A DNA stretch of 64,000 nt, taken from assembly GCF_030269925.1 (NCBI RefSeq), contig NC_085129.1, positions 20,327,501 to 20,391,500 of the forward strand, given 5' to 3'. This document shows, piece after piece, positions 45,565-56,223 of this stretch. The stretch comes from Bombyx mori (lineage: Eukaryota > Arthropoda > Insecta > Lepidoptera > Bombycidae). Both the position numbers and the translations under genes were made by a program. Position 1 is the stretch's first letter; each line of letters begins with the position of its first letter. Under the pieces are notes generated by a model. The model did not search any database. It was not told the DNA's origin and saw nothing but the letters and a program-made list of their open reading frames with translations.

Positions 45565-46070
45565 CAGCTTTTTTTTATTGCTTAGATGGGTGGACGAGCT
45601 CACAGCCCACCTGGTGTTAAGTGGCTACTCTAGCCCATAGACATCTACAACGTAAATGCGCCACCCACCTTGAGATGTAAGTTCTAAGTTCTCAAGTGTA
45701 GTTACAACGGCTGCCCCGCCATTCAAGCCGTTTTTTTTCCTACCTAGCTGAGAGCCTTGAGAGGCTATATCAGCGTAACCTTATCTAGTAGGTGAGCTCA
45801 CGGGGCTCAAACCTGACGACGTTGCTAACACGAACCCTAGCAAGAGCCGCGCTTTGCAGAATCTACCACCGGATCGGAAACGCGACCCACTGAGAAGATC
45901 CGGCGAGAAACTCAGTGGGCTGTGTCTGAGGGTTAGTTTACTCGTCGAGCCCTTCATCGCAAGCGACGGGTCGACGAGAACGACGACCGGATTCAAGCCG
46001 AAACGCATTACTGCTTCACGGCAGAAATAGGCGAGGCGGTGGTACCTACCTGTGCGGACTCACAAGAGTT
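45565..46070 (-). mobile_element. Bm1 SINE interrupted by a J2-type LINE tail
   Basis: The Bm1 runs from the T-rich TTATTGCTTAGATGGGTGG to 45730 and resumes at 45991. The counterpart after FAR A (14651-14899) lacks the interruption. Confidence 0.75.
45731..45990 (-). mobile_element. J2-type LINE 3' end, 260 bp, with 10-bp TSD
   Basis: The TSD ATTCAAGCCG at 45721-45730 and 45991-46000 fixes both ends. The insert begins with poly(T) and CCTACCTAGCTGAG and ends CGTCGACGAGAACGACGACCGG, typical of a short 5'-truncated retroposed tail. It defines the family's 3' 260 bp exactly. Confidence 0.85.
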
Positions 46071-46079
46071 CCTTTTTTT

Positions 46080-46271
46080 TTTTTTTAGTAATTTTGCTAA
46101 CATCAGTCCTAGCAAGAGCGGTGCTATGCTGAATCTACCATCGGATCGGAATCGCGACCCACTGAGAAGACCCGGCGAGAAACTCAGCGGGTTGTGTCTG
46201 TGGATGCAACTGGAGGACTTAATTAAAATAAAACGAACATGTAATAAAATCGCAGCGAAACAAACAGCATA
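46080..46271 (-). mobile_element. J2-type LINE tail after FAR B
   Basis: A poly(T) of about 14 is followed by ATCTACCATCGGATCGGAA and GCGACCCACTGAGAAGACC. This is the counterpart of 14900-15050 in the flank of copy A. Confidence 0.55.
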
Positions 46272-47563
46272 ATCGAATAAATTTTGACATTTTGATTGAG
46301 AAATTGCATGGACTTGGGGTCCACGGTGATTTGCTGCGGTGGCTTGAGTCTTATGTTAGAGATCGCAGTCAGGCTGTGACTTTCAATGGTTTTTGTTCAT
46401 CATTTGCACCTGTTCCCTCGGGAGTTCCTCAGGGCTCTCATCTCGGTCCTATGTTATTTAATATATATGTCAATGACGTTTCGAATGTTTTCAGGAAATC
46501 CAAATTCATTATGTACGCTGATGACAAAAAAGTATATAAAGTTATAAAGTCCTTAAATGACTGTTTGGAATTACAGGATGATTTGAACAACTTATTTGTT
46601 TACTGTCAAAATAACTTACTCACAGTGAATACTAATAAGTGTACTATTATAACATTCTCACGTGGAAGATCGAATATCTTGTATGACTATTCTATTAATG
46701 GTCAAACTTTGGTACGCACCACAGTTGTTCGTGATTTGGGTATTTATTTGGATTCCAGTTTGATTTTTGATTTTCATGTTAATGAAATAGTAAATAAGGC
46801 TTTTCGAATGTTAGGCTTCATTCTTAGAGTTGGTAAAGACTTTAAAAGACCATCTACTTTGATTCTGTTGTACAACAGTTTTGTACGGTCTATATTGGAA
46901 TATGGCTCCGTCACATGGAACCCCCAATATAATATTTATATTCAGCGACTAGAAAGAGTCCAAAAAAAGTTTTTTAAGCATCTTTTATACCATTGTCGTC
47001 GTTTTAACTCTCCAGAACCGACAGAATTTGTCTCTCTAGTCGATCGTAGGCTACTGAGGGATCAAATGTTTTTATATAAAATAATAAATAACGAGATTGA
47101 TTCTAGCTATCTTCTTTCCAAAATTTCATTTAAATGTAGTCGTATTTCCGCGCGTTCTAAACAGACCTTCCACATGTCCACGGCTCGAACGAAATATGCT
47201 TCTAACTCTTTTGTCCGTAGATCTTGTAGGTTGTATGATGCTAAGTTCTCTAATGCTGATATCTTTTGCTTGTCACTTGTAGCATATAGAAAAGCTGTTT
47301 TGGAGTGTTTATAGGGTGATTTGCCCGATAAATATTGTAGTTTTATAGTATGAGTTAATGTATAAAATGATATGTGCGTATTGTGTTGCTTTTGTTTTTT
47401 TGTAATTTAAATTTCTAAATTTCTCTTCTTGTTCACTGTCTACTTATATGTGATTTTGATTGTGGAAACTTATTTGGTTATTGTTTTAGCAAATTTTTTT
47501 TTAAATATTGTATGTTTTGTATTGTACTGTTTGTTTCACAAATAAATAAATAAATAAATAAAT
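46272..47563 (+). mobile_element. 5'-truncated LINE with (AAAT)n-type tail
   Basis: The flank of A shows the unfilled site (AAACAGCATACGACAACG). Here the sequence is opened after CAGCATA and closed again at CGACAACG, with the insert ending in AAATAAATAAATAAATAAA rather than poly(A). It contains one long ORF, described separately, and a T-rich 3' UTR. Confidence 0.88.
46292..47314 (+). CDS. LINE reverse transcriptase, C-terminal 340 aa (CR1/Jockey group)
   Basis: The frame is open from the insertion point (about 46273); the first Met lies at 46292. It starts inside the RT palm: GVHGDLLRWLESYVRDRSQA, SGVPQGSHLGPMLFNIYVND, then the active site MYADDKKVY, CQNNLLTVNTNKCTIITFSR and RDLGIYLDSSLIFDFHVNE, followed by a thumb/connector region (RSILEYGSVTWNPQYNIYI) and a C-terminal stretch ending RKAVLECL. 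There is no RNase H or zinc finger. The N-terminal RT and endonuclease are missing through 5' truncation, so it is inactive although the remaining frame is intact. AT-rich codon use contrasts with the GC-rich R1-clade copies. Confidence 0.85.
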   Translation: MIEKLHGLGVHGDLLRWLESYVRDRSQAVTFNGFCSSFAPVPSGVPQGSHLGPMLFNIYVNDVSNVFRKSKFIMYADDKKVYKVIKSLNDCLELQDDLNNLFVYCQNNLLTVNTNKCTIITFSRGRSNILYDYSINGQTLVRTTVVRDLGIYLDSSLIFDFHVNEIVNKAFRMLGFILRVGKDFKRPSTLILLYNSFVRSILEYGSVTWNPQYNIYIQRLERVQKKFFKHLLYHCRRFNSPEPTEFVSLVDRRLLRDQMFLYKIINNEIDSSYLLSKISFKCSRISARSKQTFHMSTARTKYASNSFVRRSCRLYDAKFSNADIFCLSLVAYRKAVLECL

Positions 47564-47586
47564 ACGACAACGTATATCCCATAACG

Positions 47587-48295
47587 TTATTTTTTTTTTC
47601 CACAGGGGAAAATCGCCGGTACCCCACCCGCGCGGCAGGTGGGGTATGTGGGAATTGAACCTCACTAAAAACTCCTGCCGCTCACGACCGGCGCCCTACC
47701 TCGGAACGGGCCGGAGCCCAGTCGGGGCTATTGAGACGGCGGGACAGGGTTGACGCAGAGCACATTACATCCATCCCACCGTCTCACGGACGCCGGACCG
47801 GCGGCCGCCAGCGACACGACCACCGGTTCCCTCGTTCAGCGGGCCGAGAGCCCGCCTTGATGGCGCCGCGCTACACCTTCCCCCAGAGCGGTCGGGGGAA
47901 GGCGGTCTACCATCACCCGGCTCCCTACTGCGGGTGAGCGTGCAAAGCACGCCACCCCACGTCTGGGTCTCTCCCCGCACAAAACGGGTGGGACCCCTAG
48001 CTCTTAAGGGGCCAGGTCACGGGTACGACCCCGGTCCCGACCCCTGCTCGGCGGCGGCGGGTTTCTGCGTAGTGAGGAGAGCTTTGCCTCACTCGCTCCG
48101 CCGCCTCCTTCTGCGAGATGGTGCACTCGCAGAAGTCGAGCATAGCCTTCCAGGACTCATCACCGCCAAGCATCGATGCCACGACGCCAGGCAGCGACAA
48201 GTCAAGTCATATCTTTGCGACCAGGACACGGCGCCGCACCTCCCAAGCGGGGCAGACAGCGAGCGTATGCTCCGCCGTGTCCAGGTCTTGTTCAC
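47587..48295 (-). mobile_element. R1-clade LINE 3' end downstream of FAR B
   Basis: A 13-bp TSD ATATCCCATAACG lies at 47574-47586 and 48296-48308. The insert starts with a T run and ends inside the zinc-finger coding part (minus strand, [15 protein letters not shown] and [20 protein letters not shown]). It is 709 bp and mostly GC-rich 3' UTR. It is absent from the flank of A, where the target sequence is intact. Confidence 0.88.
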
Positions 48296-48939
48296 ATATC
48301 CCATAACGTGGATAATCTTTGTCTATTAGTGTATTATCTGTAGCTGTCGTACGGGTGGCCCCAAATGACGTCATACATATTGAAGTCGCATCAGATTCCC
48401 TAATATAATAATATATACCATAGTTTTATGACATCGGAAATCTATTCGTATGGTAACATGTGGATACGATTAATGAATTACGTGGCATTTTCGCATAAAA
48501 AATTAATTAATAAACCATTCGCCAGTCATCCACAGAAGGCGTATTTGAAAACAATTCGTTTTGCATAACACAGTGCTTAGAATACTTTAATGTTTGACCT
48601 AAGCGATGGTCAACAGAATTTATACATATTATTAAGCCATTTCATAGCTTTTATCGCGGGCTTTGAGCGCGGCGACCGGATCAAGAAACTCCGTAACGAA
48701 AATAAAACCTAACACCCCCACTCCGCCTACCATGTAGCTCGCGTTCAACACATTCACACGTTGCGCTTGTGTAGTGTTTGTGAATACGCGGCGTGACGTC
48801 GCACTTCATGCGCATCATGAAAAAGTCTGCCCATCTCTCTCTCGCGAGGTCTAGCTTATGAGTGTGAAGGGGACAGTTAATGTTTTGCTTTTGTTAATGT
48901 TTATAAATATAGCGTGGTCATTTTATTATTGTTTTAATA

Positions 48940-50232
48940 CGAGGGCGGGATGATAAGTAACTAGCCTCTACTATTTAAAAAGTTATACTTTAAAAAAAAA
49001 TATATGTCATTTTTAAATTCGTATCTCTGGCTACCTGTGTTCTAAATTTGAATTTGGTGGCGTGAAAATTTTATTGATTTTTTGTCATTTGAAAATATAT
49101 TTCGTCAAGTGTTTTCAAAATGGATAAAATTGAACAAAGAGCGGTGATAAAGTTTCTTCATATGAAGGGCACGAAAAGGAAAGATATCTATGACGAGTTA
49201 AATAATGCTTAGGGTGAATGTGCTCCTTCTTATGGCACAGTAAAAAACTGGGTGGCTGAGTTTAAACGCGGTCGTACATGTGTCCAAAATGAAGCCCGCC
49301 CCGGACGTCCAAAAAGCGTCACGACTCCTGAAATGGTCGTGAAAGTACATGTTATGGTTTTAACAGATCGACGATTGAAGTTATCTGAAACAACTGATAC
49401 TACAGGTATCTCAAAAGACCGGGTACATCATATCCTAAGTGAGGAATTAAATATGAAAAAGTCATCGGCCCGTTGGGTGTCGCGATTGCTTACGCACGAT
49501 CAAAAGAGGATTCGGGTGCAAAAGTCAAAAGAATGTCTGGACCGTTTCAGAGTAATAATGCCGATTTTTTACGTCGATTTGTAACAACAGATGAAACATG
49601 GGTTCGTTATTACACGCCAGAATCAAAAATTCAATCAAAACAGTGGACGCAATCGCGATGCCCAGCTCCAAAAAAGCCATGGCTGTAAAGTCGGCCGGAA
49701 AAGTGATGGCTTCCGTCTTTTGGGATGCAGATGGGATCTTGATGATAGTTTACCTTCCTAAAGGTCAAACGATTAATTGAGAATACTACGCTAATCTTCT
49801 AGATAATTTTCATCAGTGTATTCAGCAAAAACGACCAGATTTGGCGAAAAATAAATCATCTTCCGCCAAGACAGCGCTAGGGTTCACACATGTGTTAAAG
49901 CTATGGCAAAAATCAACGAATTGAAGTATGATTTGCTGTCCCACCCACCTTATTCGCCTGATATAGCGCCATCAGACTTCCACTTATTCCCTAAGCTCAA
50001 AACTTTTTTGGGCGGACAGAAATTTACCACAAATGATGAAGTCATAGCCGCTCTAAAGGAGTATTTCGCAGGACTCGAAAGAAATCATTTTATGGAAGGC
50101 ATTACTGCTTTAGAACGAAGATGGAATAAGTGCGTAGAGGTTCACGAAGACTATGTCGAAAAATAAAATTAATTTTATCACGAAAAGTTAAGTGTTTTAT
50201 TGTTAGGCTAGTTACTTATCATCCCGCCCTTG
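48940..50232 (+). mobile_element. mariner DNA transposon, 1293 bp, inactivated
   Basis: The element lies between TA (48938-48939 and 50233-50234). Its inverted repeats of about 28 bp, beginning CGAGGGCGGGATGATAAGTA and CAAGGGCGGGATGATAAGTA, match except near the tip. The transposase gene between them is broken. This family differs from the mariner at 15236. Confidence 0.9.
49120..50166 (+). pseudogene. mariner transposase pseudogene
   Basis: The frame starts MDKIEQRAVIKFLHMKGTKR and meets a stop at 49210. It resumes as PSYGTVKNWVAEFKRGRT and KDRVHHILSEELNMKKSSAR, shifts near 49550 (TDETWVRYYTPESKIQSKQW, region of the first catalytic Asp), again near 49670 (KKAMAVKSAGKVMASVFWDA), and meets further stops around 49780-49920. 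It ends with HPPYSPDIAPSDFHLFPKLK (third catalytic Asp) and HEDYVEK. The second catalytic region (HDNA-type) is garbled near 49850. It is related to Himar-like mariners but cannot act. Confidence 0.88.
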
Positions 50233-50564
50233 TATTAAATTATTATTGTCTAATTATAATTGCGTAAGTTGATAAAAAATGCTACGCAATAGCTTTACCG
50301 CGGTAGTTCCCGAGTGCCACCCGTGTTTTTAAGGTAACCTTTTTTTTTGTTGTATTACAAATCAATTGAAAGCATTGATTGTTTATTTCAAAAGAAATAG
50401 GTTAGCGTATGATTTTTGGAATTGTCAAGGGTTGTGGCTGGCGTTGTGGCGTTCTGTACGATAGCAGTGGCCACTATACCTGGATCAGTTTCAATCTAAT
50501 TCATTTTACCAGACGCTGTCTAATTTTCACTGCCCTGAAGATCTAAGTGATGATTTTTTTTTAT

Positions 50565-50705
50565 TGCTTTTGTAGGTATACATACATACGAGTATACATA
50601 CGGTCACAGACTTGATGGTGAGTGGTTACCATCGCCGATGGACGTCAGCAATGCCAGGGGCAGAGCCAAGCAGCTGCCCACCGTGAAATTACTCTCCATA
50701 ATCCT
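50565..50705 (-). mobile_element. CR1-like LINE 3' tail, flank of FAR B
   Basis: This is the counterpart of 16955-17095: GAGTATACATACGGTCACAG, GAGTGGTTACCATCGCCGAT and GCCAGGGGCAGAGCCAAGCA. Confidence 0.6.
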
Positions 50706-50908
50706 CGTTTGAAATTATAATTATAGAAAGAAATTGTCTGAGCATACAAGTTATATGTATATGTCGCAGAATTCGCCGATTATTTCTTGATATAGTGGGC
50801 GTATGGTGGGTAATCGCGTAAAGAGTTTGCACAGCATGACACGATGACAGTTCCGAGATATTCTGATAGAGGCACCCGTCACATGCGGACGTGCTCATCG
50901 ACCACTCG

Positions 50909-50970
50909 ATCGCCCGGCCTTTGTTCGCCCGGCTTTTGTTAGCCCGGCCGTTGTTCGCGCGGCCTGTGTT
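50909..50970 (+). repeat. 15-bp tandem repeats in the J2 5' UTR
   Basis: Four degenerate units follow one another: CGCCCGGCCTTTGTT, CGCCCGGCTTTTGTT, AGCCCGGCCGTTGTT and CGCGCGGCCTGTGTT. They lie about 50 bp inside the 5' end of the element. Repeated 5' UTR units are known as internal promoter monomers in some LINEs (L1 of mouse); that role here is only a guess. Confidence 0.75.
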
Positions 50971-51190
50971 CGTGGTACATCTGCCGACAAAGTGTTTTCC
51001 TGGAAGTGTTTATTTGTTTTGTTTCTTTTTGTTATTTCTGTTTTGTTGTGTTTTTTCTTTGTCCTGTAGTAATCGTACCGCATCGCCACCTGTGTTCAAT
51101 AGAACCGCTCAGTTCCGAGAAGTTGGGGCCTCGCTGCAAAGCGAGTGTTTTCTAAGACCCGGGGCAGCCCCACCTGGGCACGTAGCCATC

Positions 51191-52814
51191 ATGGACGCCG
51201 TATTTGCGGAATTTCTCCGGCCTCGCTACCCAAAGCTCACTTCCGAGTTTCTGGCCTTCAAAGCCGATCCACACCGCGAGCCCTCTCGTGGACTCCGCCA
51301 TGCTCGCTGCTCCTGCGTCGCCTGTACCTGCGTGCAAAGCTTCTGCATCGAGCACCGCAGCCTCCGTCATGCCTGCCGTTCCCGCTTCGCCTATACTGGC
51401 GAGTAAAACTGCTGCGTCGTCCGCCGTGGCCACCGTTCCAGCTGCTTGATCATCCGCGGCCTCCGTCGCGCCCTCTAAGACACCTGCTCGTAGGTCACCT
51501 GCGCCTGCCTCCTCGTCTTCCGACTCTGACTCGGAGATGGAGATCGACCTCGCCCCCGCCTCATCGACGGATGGATTCACCCTGGTACAAAAGGGTAAAA
51601 AGCATGCCGCGGAGTCTCGAGCTCCCGCGGCCGCTAAAATTAGCAAAGCCGCGAACGCGTCGCGCCCCCGCTTTCAGACTCCCGTTGCGCCTCCAGCCCG
51701 TGCCACTCCGTCACCGCGTTCGGTGGCACAAAATAAAACCCAGACCCCTCCCCCGGTAATCCTTCAAGAGAAGGCAGCTTGGGATCAAGTTTCCCTGGCC
51801 CTTAAGGCCAAAAATATCAATTTCACGAATGCCCGTAACCTTGCGAACGGCATTCAAATGAAGGTTCGAACACCCGACGACCATAGGGCCCTCACTTCTT
51901 ACCTCCGTAAGGAACGTATAAGTTTCCATACGTATACGCTCCAGGAGGAGCGCGAACTCCGTGCCGTCATACGTGGCATCCCTAAATAGTTGGATGCCGA
52001 GCTCGTCAAGGCCGACCTTCTCGAACAAGGCCTACCGGTTAACTCCGTACACCGCATGCACACAGGCCGCGGAATGGAGCCATATAACATGGTTCTCGTC
52101 GCCCTCCAGCCTACCCCCGAGGGTAAGCAAATATTCAACATCCGAACGGTCTGTAGCCTTTCCGGAATCGCCGTCGAAACCCCACACAAGAAAGGCACAC
52201 CTAGCCAGTGCCATAACTGTCAATTATACGGGTATTCTTCCCGTAACTGTCACGCGCGCCCTAGATGCGTCAAGTGTTTAGGCGATCACGCCACGGCCCT
52301 ATGCACTCGCGATCAAAAAACCGCGACGGAACCGCCTAGCTGCGTCCTGTGTCGAACACAGGGTCACTCCGCAAATTACCGTGGATGCCCCCGAGCCCCG
52401 AAAATAAATCGCCGCATCGCCCGCCAAAACCGCCTTCGAGCTTCCGGCCCAGACATCAAAGCCTCGGCACCCTCTGTGTCGCAGGCTAAGCCAGCGTTCG
52501 TTCCGGCGCCGGTGCCCAGTGTCTCGGCCTGGGCGAAACCGCTACCGTACACGAACACGGTTACTACTCCCTCCTCCGCGATTCGTCCCGCCCCCGCGAC
52601 TCGTCCCTCTCCCGCGACTTGCCCTCCGACCGCGTCCGACAATCTCGCTTTAGCGATCGACTTCTTTCAGTCGATCAACTTTGAGCGCGTTAACGCTTTG
52701 GGCGACGCCATTCGCGCTGCCTCCACTGCACAACACTTTATCGCCGTTGTGCAGGAATACGCCGACATATACGCGTCATTAAATACGTACGTCCTCCCCT
52801 CACTCCGCCGGTAA
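51191..52814 (+). pseudogene. J2 ORF1: Gag-like zinc-knuckle protein, broken
   Basis: The start reads MDAVFAEFLRPRYPKLTSEF. After about 25 codons the frame shifts to that of 51204-52814. Two in-frame stops follow (51447 and 51987). The sequence has an Ala/Pro/Ser-rich region, an acidic SSSDSDSEMEID patch, a central domain with LNFTNARNLANGIQ-like residues and DDHRALTSYLRKERISFHTY, and three knuckles: CHNCQLYGYSSRNC, CVKCLGDHATALC and CVLCRTQGHSANYRGC. A long Pro/Thr/Ala-rich tail ends TYVLPSLRR. The knuckle layout is as in J1 ORF1. Confidence 0.85.
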
Positions 52815-54273
52815 TCAATGGCGTATATAAATAGAATAAAGCCCCTATCCGTAACGATAGGATTTTTTAACGCTTACGGTCTCGCAAATCAACGTGCTCA
52901 GGTTTCTGACTTTTTGCGTGACCATCAAATTGATATTTTCTTAGTGCAGGAGACCCTACTCAAGCCCGCGCGTCGCGACCCTAAAATCGCGTACTATAAC
53001 ATGGTCAGGAACGACAGACTCTTTGCTCGTAGTGATGGTACCGTCATTTACTATAGAAGAGCCCTGCATTGCGTCCCACTCGATCCTCCCGCGCTCGCTA
53101 ATATCGAAGCATCAGTGTGCCGATTCTCACTGACGGGACACGCGCTAATCATTATCCCGTCCGTTTATCTTCCACCGGATAAGATCGTTCTAAGCAGTGA
53201 TATCGAGGCGCTGCTCGGCATGGGGAGCTCTGTCATTCTGTAGGGCGACCTAAATTGTAAACACATCAGGTGGAACTCACACACCACAACCCCGAATGGC
53301 AGGCAGCTTGACGCGTTAGTCGATGATCTCGCCTTCGATATCGTCGCTCCGCTAGCCCCGACTCACTACCCGCTAAATATCGCGCATCGCCCGGATATAC
53401 TCGACATAGCATTATTAAAAAACGTAACTCTGCACTTACACTCGATCGAAGTAGTTTCAGAGCTAGATTCAGACCATCGTCCTGTCGTTATGAAGCTCGG
53501 TCGCGCTCCCGATTCCGTTCCCGTCACCAGGACTGTGGTGGACTGGCACACGCTGGGCATCAGCCTGGCTGAATCTGATCCACCATAGCTCCCGTTTAGC
53601 CCGGACTCTACCCCGTCTCCTCAGGATACCGCTGAAGCCATAGTCATAGCCATAGCACATCTTAACGTCACACATCACCTCGACATTAGATAGGTCATCG
53701 AAACAAGTTGTAGCGGAGGACTTCCTTTACCGCTTCAAATGGCCCGACGATATTAGTGAACTCCTTAGAGCTAAGAACGACTCAATACGCGCCTACGACA
53801 AGTATCCTACCGCGGAAAATCGTATTCGAATGCGTGCCCTACAACGCGACGTAAAGTCTCGCATCGCCGAAGTCCGAGATGCCAGATGGTCTGATTTCAT
53901 AGAAGGACTCGTGCCCTCCCAAAGGTCTTACTACCGATTAGCTCGTACTCTCAAATCGGATACGGTAGTAACTATGCCCCCCTCGTAGGCCCCTCAGGCC
54001 GACTCGCGGCGTTCGATGATGACGAAAAAGCAGAGCTGCTGGCCGATACATTGCAAACCCAGTGCTCGCCAGCACTCAATCCGTGGACCTTGTTCATGTA
54101 GAATTAGTAGACAGTGAGGTAGAACGCAGAGCCTCCTTGCCACCCTCGGATGCGTTACCACCCGTCACCCCGATGGAAGTTAAAGATTTGATCAAAGACC
54201 TACGTCCTCGCAAGGCTCCCGGTTCCGACGGTATATCCACCGCGTCATTAAACTTCTACACGTCCAACTCATC

Positions 54274-55662
54274 GTGATGTTGGCATCTATTTTCAATGCC
54301 GCTATGGCGAACTGTATCTTTCCCGAGGTGTGGAAAGAAGCGGACGCTATCGGCATACATAAACCCGGTAAACCAAAAAATCATCCGACGAGCTACCACC
54401 CTCTACTACCGCCCGCCGTCCAGAGACATGCCAATGCTGCCCTCGAATGTGTTCGGATGTGGGGCATCCGAAACAAGCTGAAATTTGCACCACACAAAAC
54501 ACGTGCTATGGTTGTAACGAGGAAGCTAAAGTACAATGTCCCATTCCTGAGTATGGGCGGGGTCGCCATTGGCATGTCTGAGGAAATAAAAATACTGGGG
54601 CTTACTGTGAATCACAAGCTCACTTTTAACACCCACGTCGCGAATGTTTGTAAGAAGGCTATAAACATCTACAAACAATTGTCTAGAGCGGCAAGAGTGA
54701 GCTGGGGCCTACACCCCGAGGTGATTCGCAGTATTTACACGGCGGTGGTGGAGCCGGTGATTTTGTATGCAGCCAGCGCCTGGGCGCCGGCAGCTAGGAA
54801 GGTCGGAGTGCAGAAGCACTTGAACTCGGTCCAGCGAGGGTTCGCTCAAAAGCTATGCGGGTCCTACCGCACCGTTTCACTGCGTTCGGCACTTGTGCTG
54901 GCGGGGATACTCCCACTCGATCTCCGGATACAAGAAGCAGCCGCACTGTACGAGATGAAGAAGGGGGTGACATCGCTGGCCGGCCGTGAGGTGGAACGGG
55001 TGGTGGCGTTCGCAGACACGCCGTACCCGGCGAAACATATAACCATGGAGTTCGTGAGCTTGGTGGACCAGTCACATGTGGAAACCCACAACAGCCAAGA
55101 TGTACGATTCTTTACAGACGGCAGCAGAATCGAGGGCAAAGTCGGAGCGGCACTCTCCCTTTGGGATAGGGAGGCCGAGATCAAGTCCTCGAAACTTAGT
55201 CTGCCATCTTGCTGTACTGTCTACCAGGCGGAACTCCTGGCAATATGCGTAGCCACCAGGCAGATACTGCGGCGCAGGGAGGGAACTTTTGGCATCTATA
55301 GTGACTCAAAGGCCGCACTACAGACAGTCACGAACCAGAGTGCCCTCCATGCCTTAGCAGTGGAAGCCAGAGCGAACCTCGACATGGCTTTATCCCAGGG
55401 CAAAGATATATCCTTGTTCTGGATAAAGGCACACGCTGGACTGGAAGGGAATGAGCGCGCCGATCACCTGGCCAAAGAAGCGGCTCTAAAAAGGAAAACG
55501 AAGCCGGATTATGACTTCTGCCCGGTTTCATTCGTAAGGCGACGATCCGTTTGGAGTCGCTGGCTGAGTGGAACCGGAGGTATGAAAGCGGAGAAACCGC
55601 GGGGGTCACAAAAATGTTTTTCCCATACGCTGGAGATGCATACCAAATCGTGCGCAAAATAA
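54274..55662 (+). CDS. Chimaeric 462-aa ORF from LINE Y inserted in J2
   Basis: Codons up to about 54418 encode J2 RT (HKPGKPKNHPTSY). From 54421 the frame runs in phase into LINE Y: CVRMWGIRNKLKFAPHKTRA, EEIKILGLTVNHKLTFNTHV, ILYAASAWAPAARKVG, and an RNase H domain. RNase H motifs are VRFFTDGSR (Asp), YQAELLAICVATR (Glu), GIYSDSKAAL (Asp) and WIKAHAGLEGNERADHLAKE (His and Asp), a complete catalytic set. The frame leaves the true Y path near 55560. It is an accident of insertion, not a family; no promoter is evident. Confidence 0.85.
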   Translation: MMLASIFNAAMANCIFPEVWKEADAIGIHKPGKPKNHPTSYHPLLPPAVQRHANAALECVRMWGIRNKLKFAPHKTRAMVVTRKLKYNVPFLSMGGVAIGMSEEIKILGLTVNHKLTFNTHVANVCKKAINIYKQLSRAARVSWGLHPEVIRSIYTAVVEPVILYAASAWAPAARKVGVQKHLNSVQRGFAQKLCGSYRTVSLRSALVLAGILPLDLRIQEAAALYEMKKGVTSLAGREVERVVAFADTPYPAKHITMEFVSLVDQSHVETHNSQDVRFFTDGSRIEGKVGAALSLWDREAEIKSSKLSLPSCCTVYQAELLAICVATRQILRRREGTFGIYSDSKAALQTVTNQSALHALAVEARANLDMALSQGKDISLFWIKAHAGLEGNERADHLAKEAALKRKTKPDYDFCPVSFVRRRSVWSRWLSGTGGMKAEKPRGSQKCFSHTLEMHTKSCAK

Positions 55663-56192
55663 AACCACGGGGGGTGCTAACACAAGTATTGACAGGGCAC
55701 GGTGGGTTCTCCGAATACTTGCACCGATTTAAGTGTAAGCAGAGCCCATCGTGCATCTGCGAGCCCAGCGCGATTGAGTCTGTCCCTCACATACTTCTGG
55801 AATGCCCTGTTTTTGCGGCCGAGAGGTGCGAGTTGGAGCAGGAGCTACAGACGGGGCTGAGCCTTAATAGCATAAGCCACATTATGCGAGAAAAACAGGA
55901 AAGGGGCATCCTACTGGAGTACGCAACAAAAATAGCAGAACGAACAATAAAACGGAATAAAGAAGCCTGACCCATGCTTCCACCTTATTAAGAATAATAT
56001 GGCCTGGTAAGCATGGGGAACTGTTGTATTAAATAATTGTTTAACTTAATAAATTTCGTTTTATTTGGAAAGTATGTAATTTTGTAAGAAAAATTTTAAA
56101 ATCAAAAAACTAAATAAACTTAATAAATATGGTAACAAATCTACAAAAACCTAAATAAGAGCTCTGACAATGTCAGGGGAAAAACGAGTTAT

Positions 56193-56222
<30 letters not shown>
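54419..56222 (+). mobile_element. LINE Y, RNase H-bearing non-LTR element nested in J2
   Basis: The TSD ACTACCGCCCGCCG at 54405-54418 recurs at 56223-56236 with one mismatch. The element is 5'-truncated in the RT and ends in a poly(A) of about 28. It carries the RT C-terminus, an RNase H domain, and, after a frameshift near 55560, a C-terminal zinc region with TGHGGFSEYLHRFK, CICEPSAIESVPHILLECP and ERTIKRNKEA (stop at 55970). RNase H plus this C-terminus suggests the I/Loa/R1 assemblage; the exact clade is unclear. Confidence 0.88.
55551..55970 (+). pseudogene. LINE Y ORF2 C-terminal zinc region, frameshifted
   Basis: This frame continues the Y polyprotein after the frameshift: ESLAEWNRRYESGETAG, then GVLTQVLTGHGGFSEYLHRF, then the cysteine-rich CICEPSAIESVPHILLECP, comparable to the CHHC...HTL..C finger of the R1-clade copies. 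The first Met is not a true start; the segment belongs to the protein begun in the frame of 54421. Confidence 0.75.

Positions 56223-56223
<1 letters not shown>

Larger units (their letters stand above)
48635..50330. repeat. Unclassified insertion hosting a mariner, flank of FAR B
   Basis: Relative to the flank of FAR A (16690-16720), B has an extra segment. Outside the mariner it comprises 48635-48939 and 50233-50330, with blocks such as TCGCGGGCTTTGAGCGCGG and CGCAATAGCTTTACCGCGG. No ORF and no clear terminal repeat could be defined. It may be a non-autonomous DNA element or a local rearrangement. Confidence 0.4.

Noticed and set aside
51152..51646. 164-aa minus-strand open frame opposite J2 ORF1
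   Set aside because: It is a low-complexity mirror of the Ala/Pro/Ser-rich ORF1 and has no recognisable domain.
54794..55184. Minus-strand open frames opposite the RNase H region
   Set aside because: They are shadows of the chimaeric plus-strand ORF, without family motifs.
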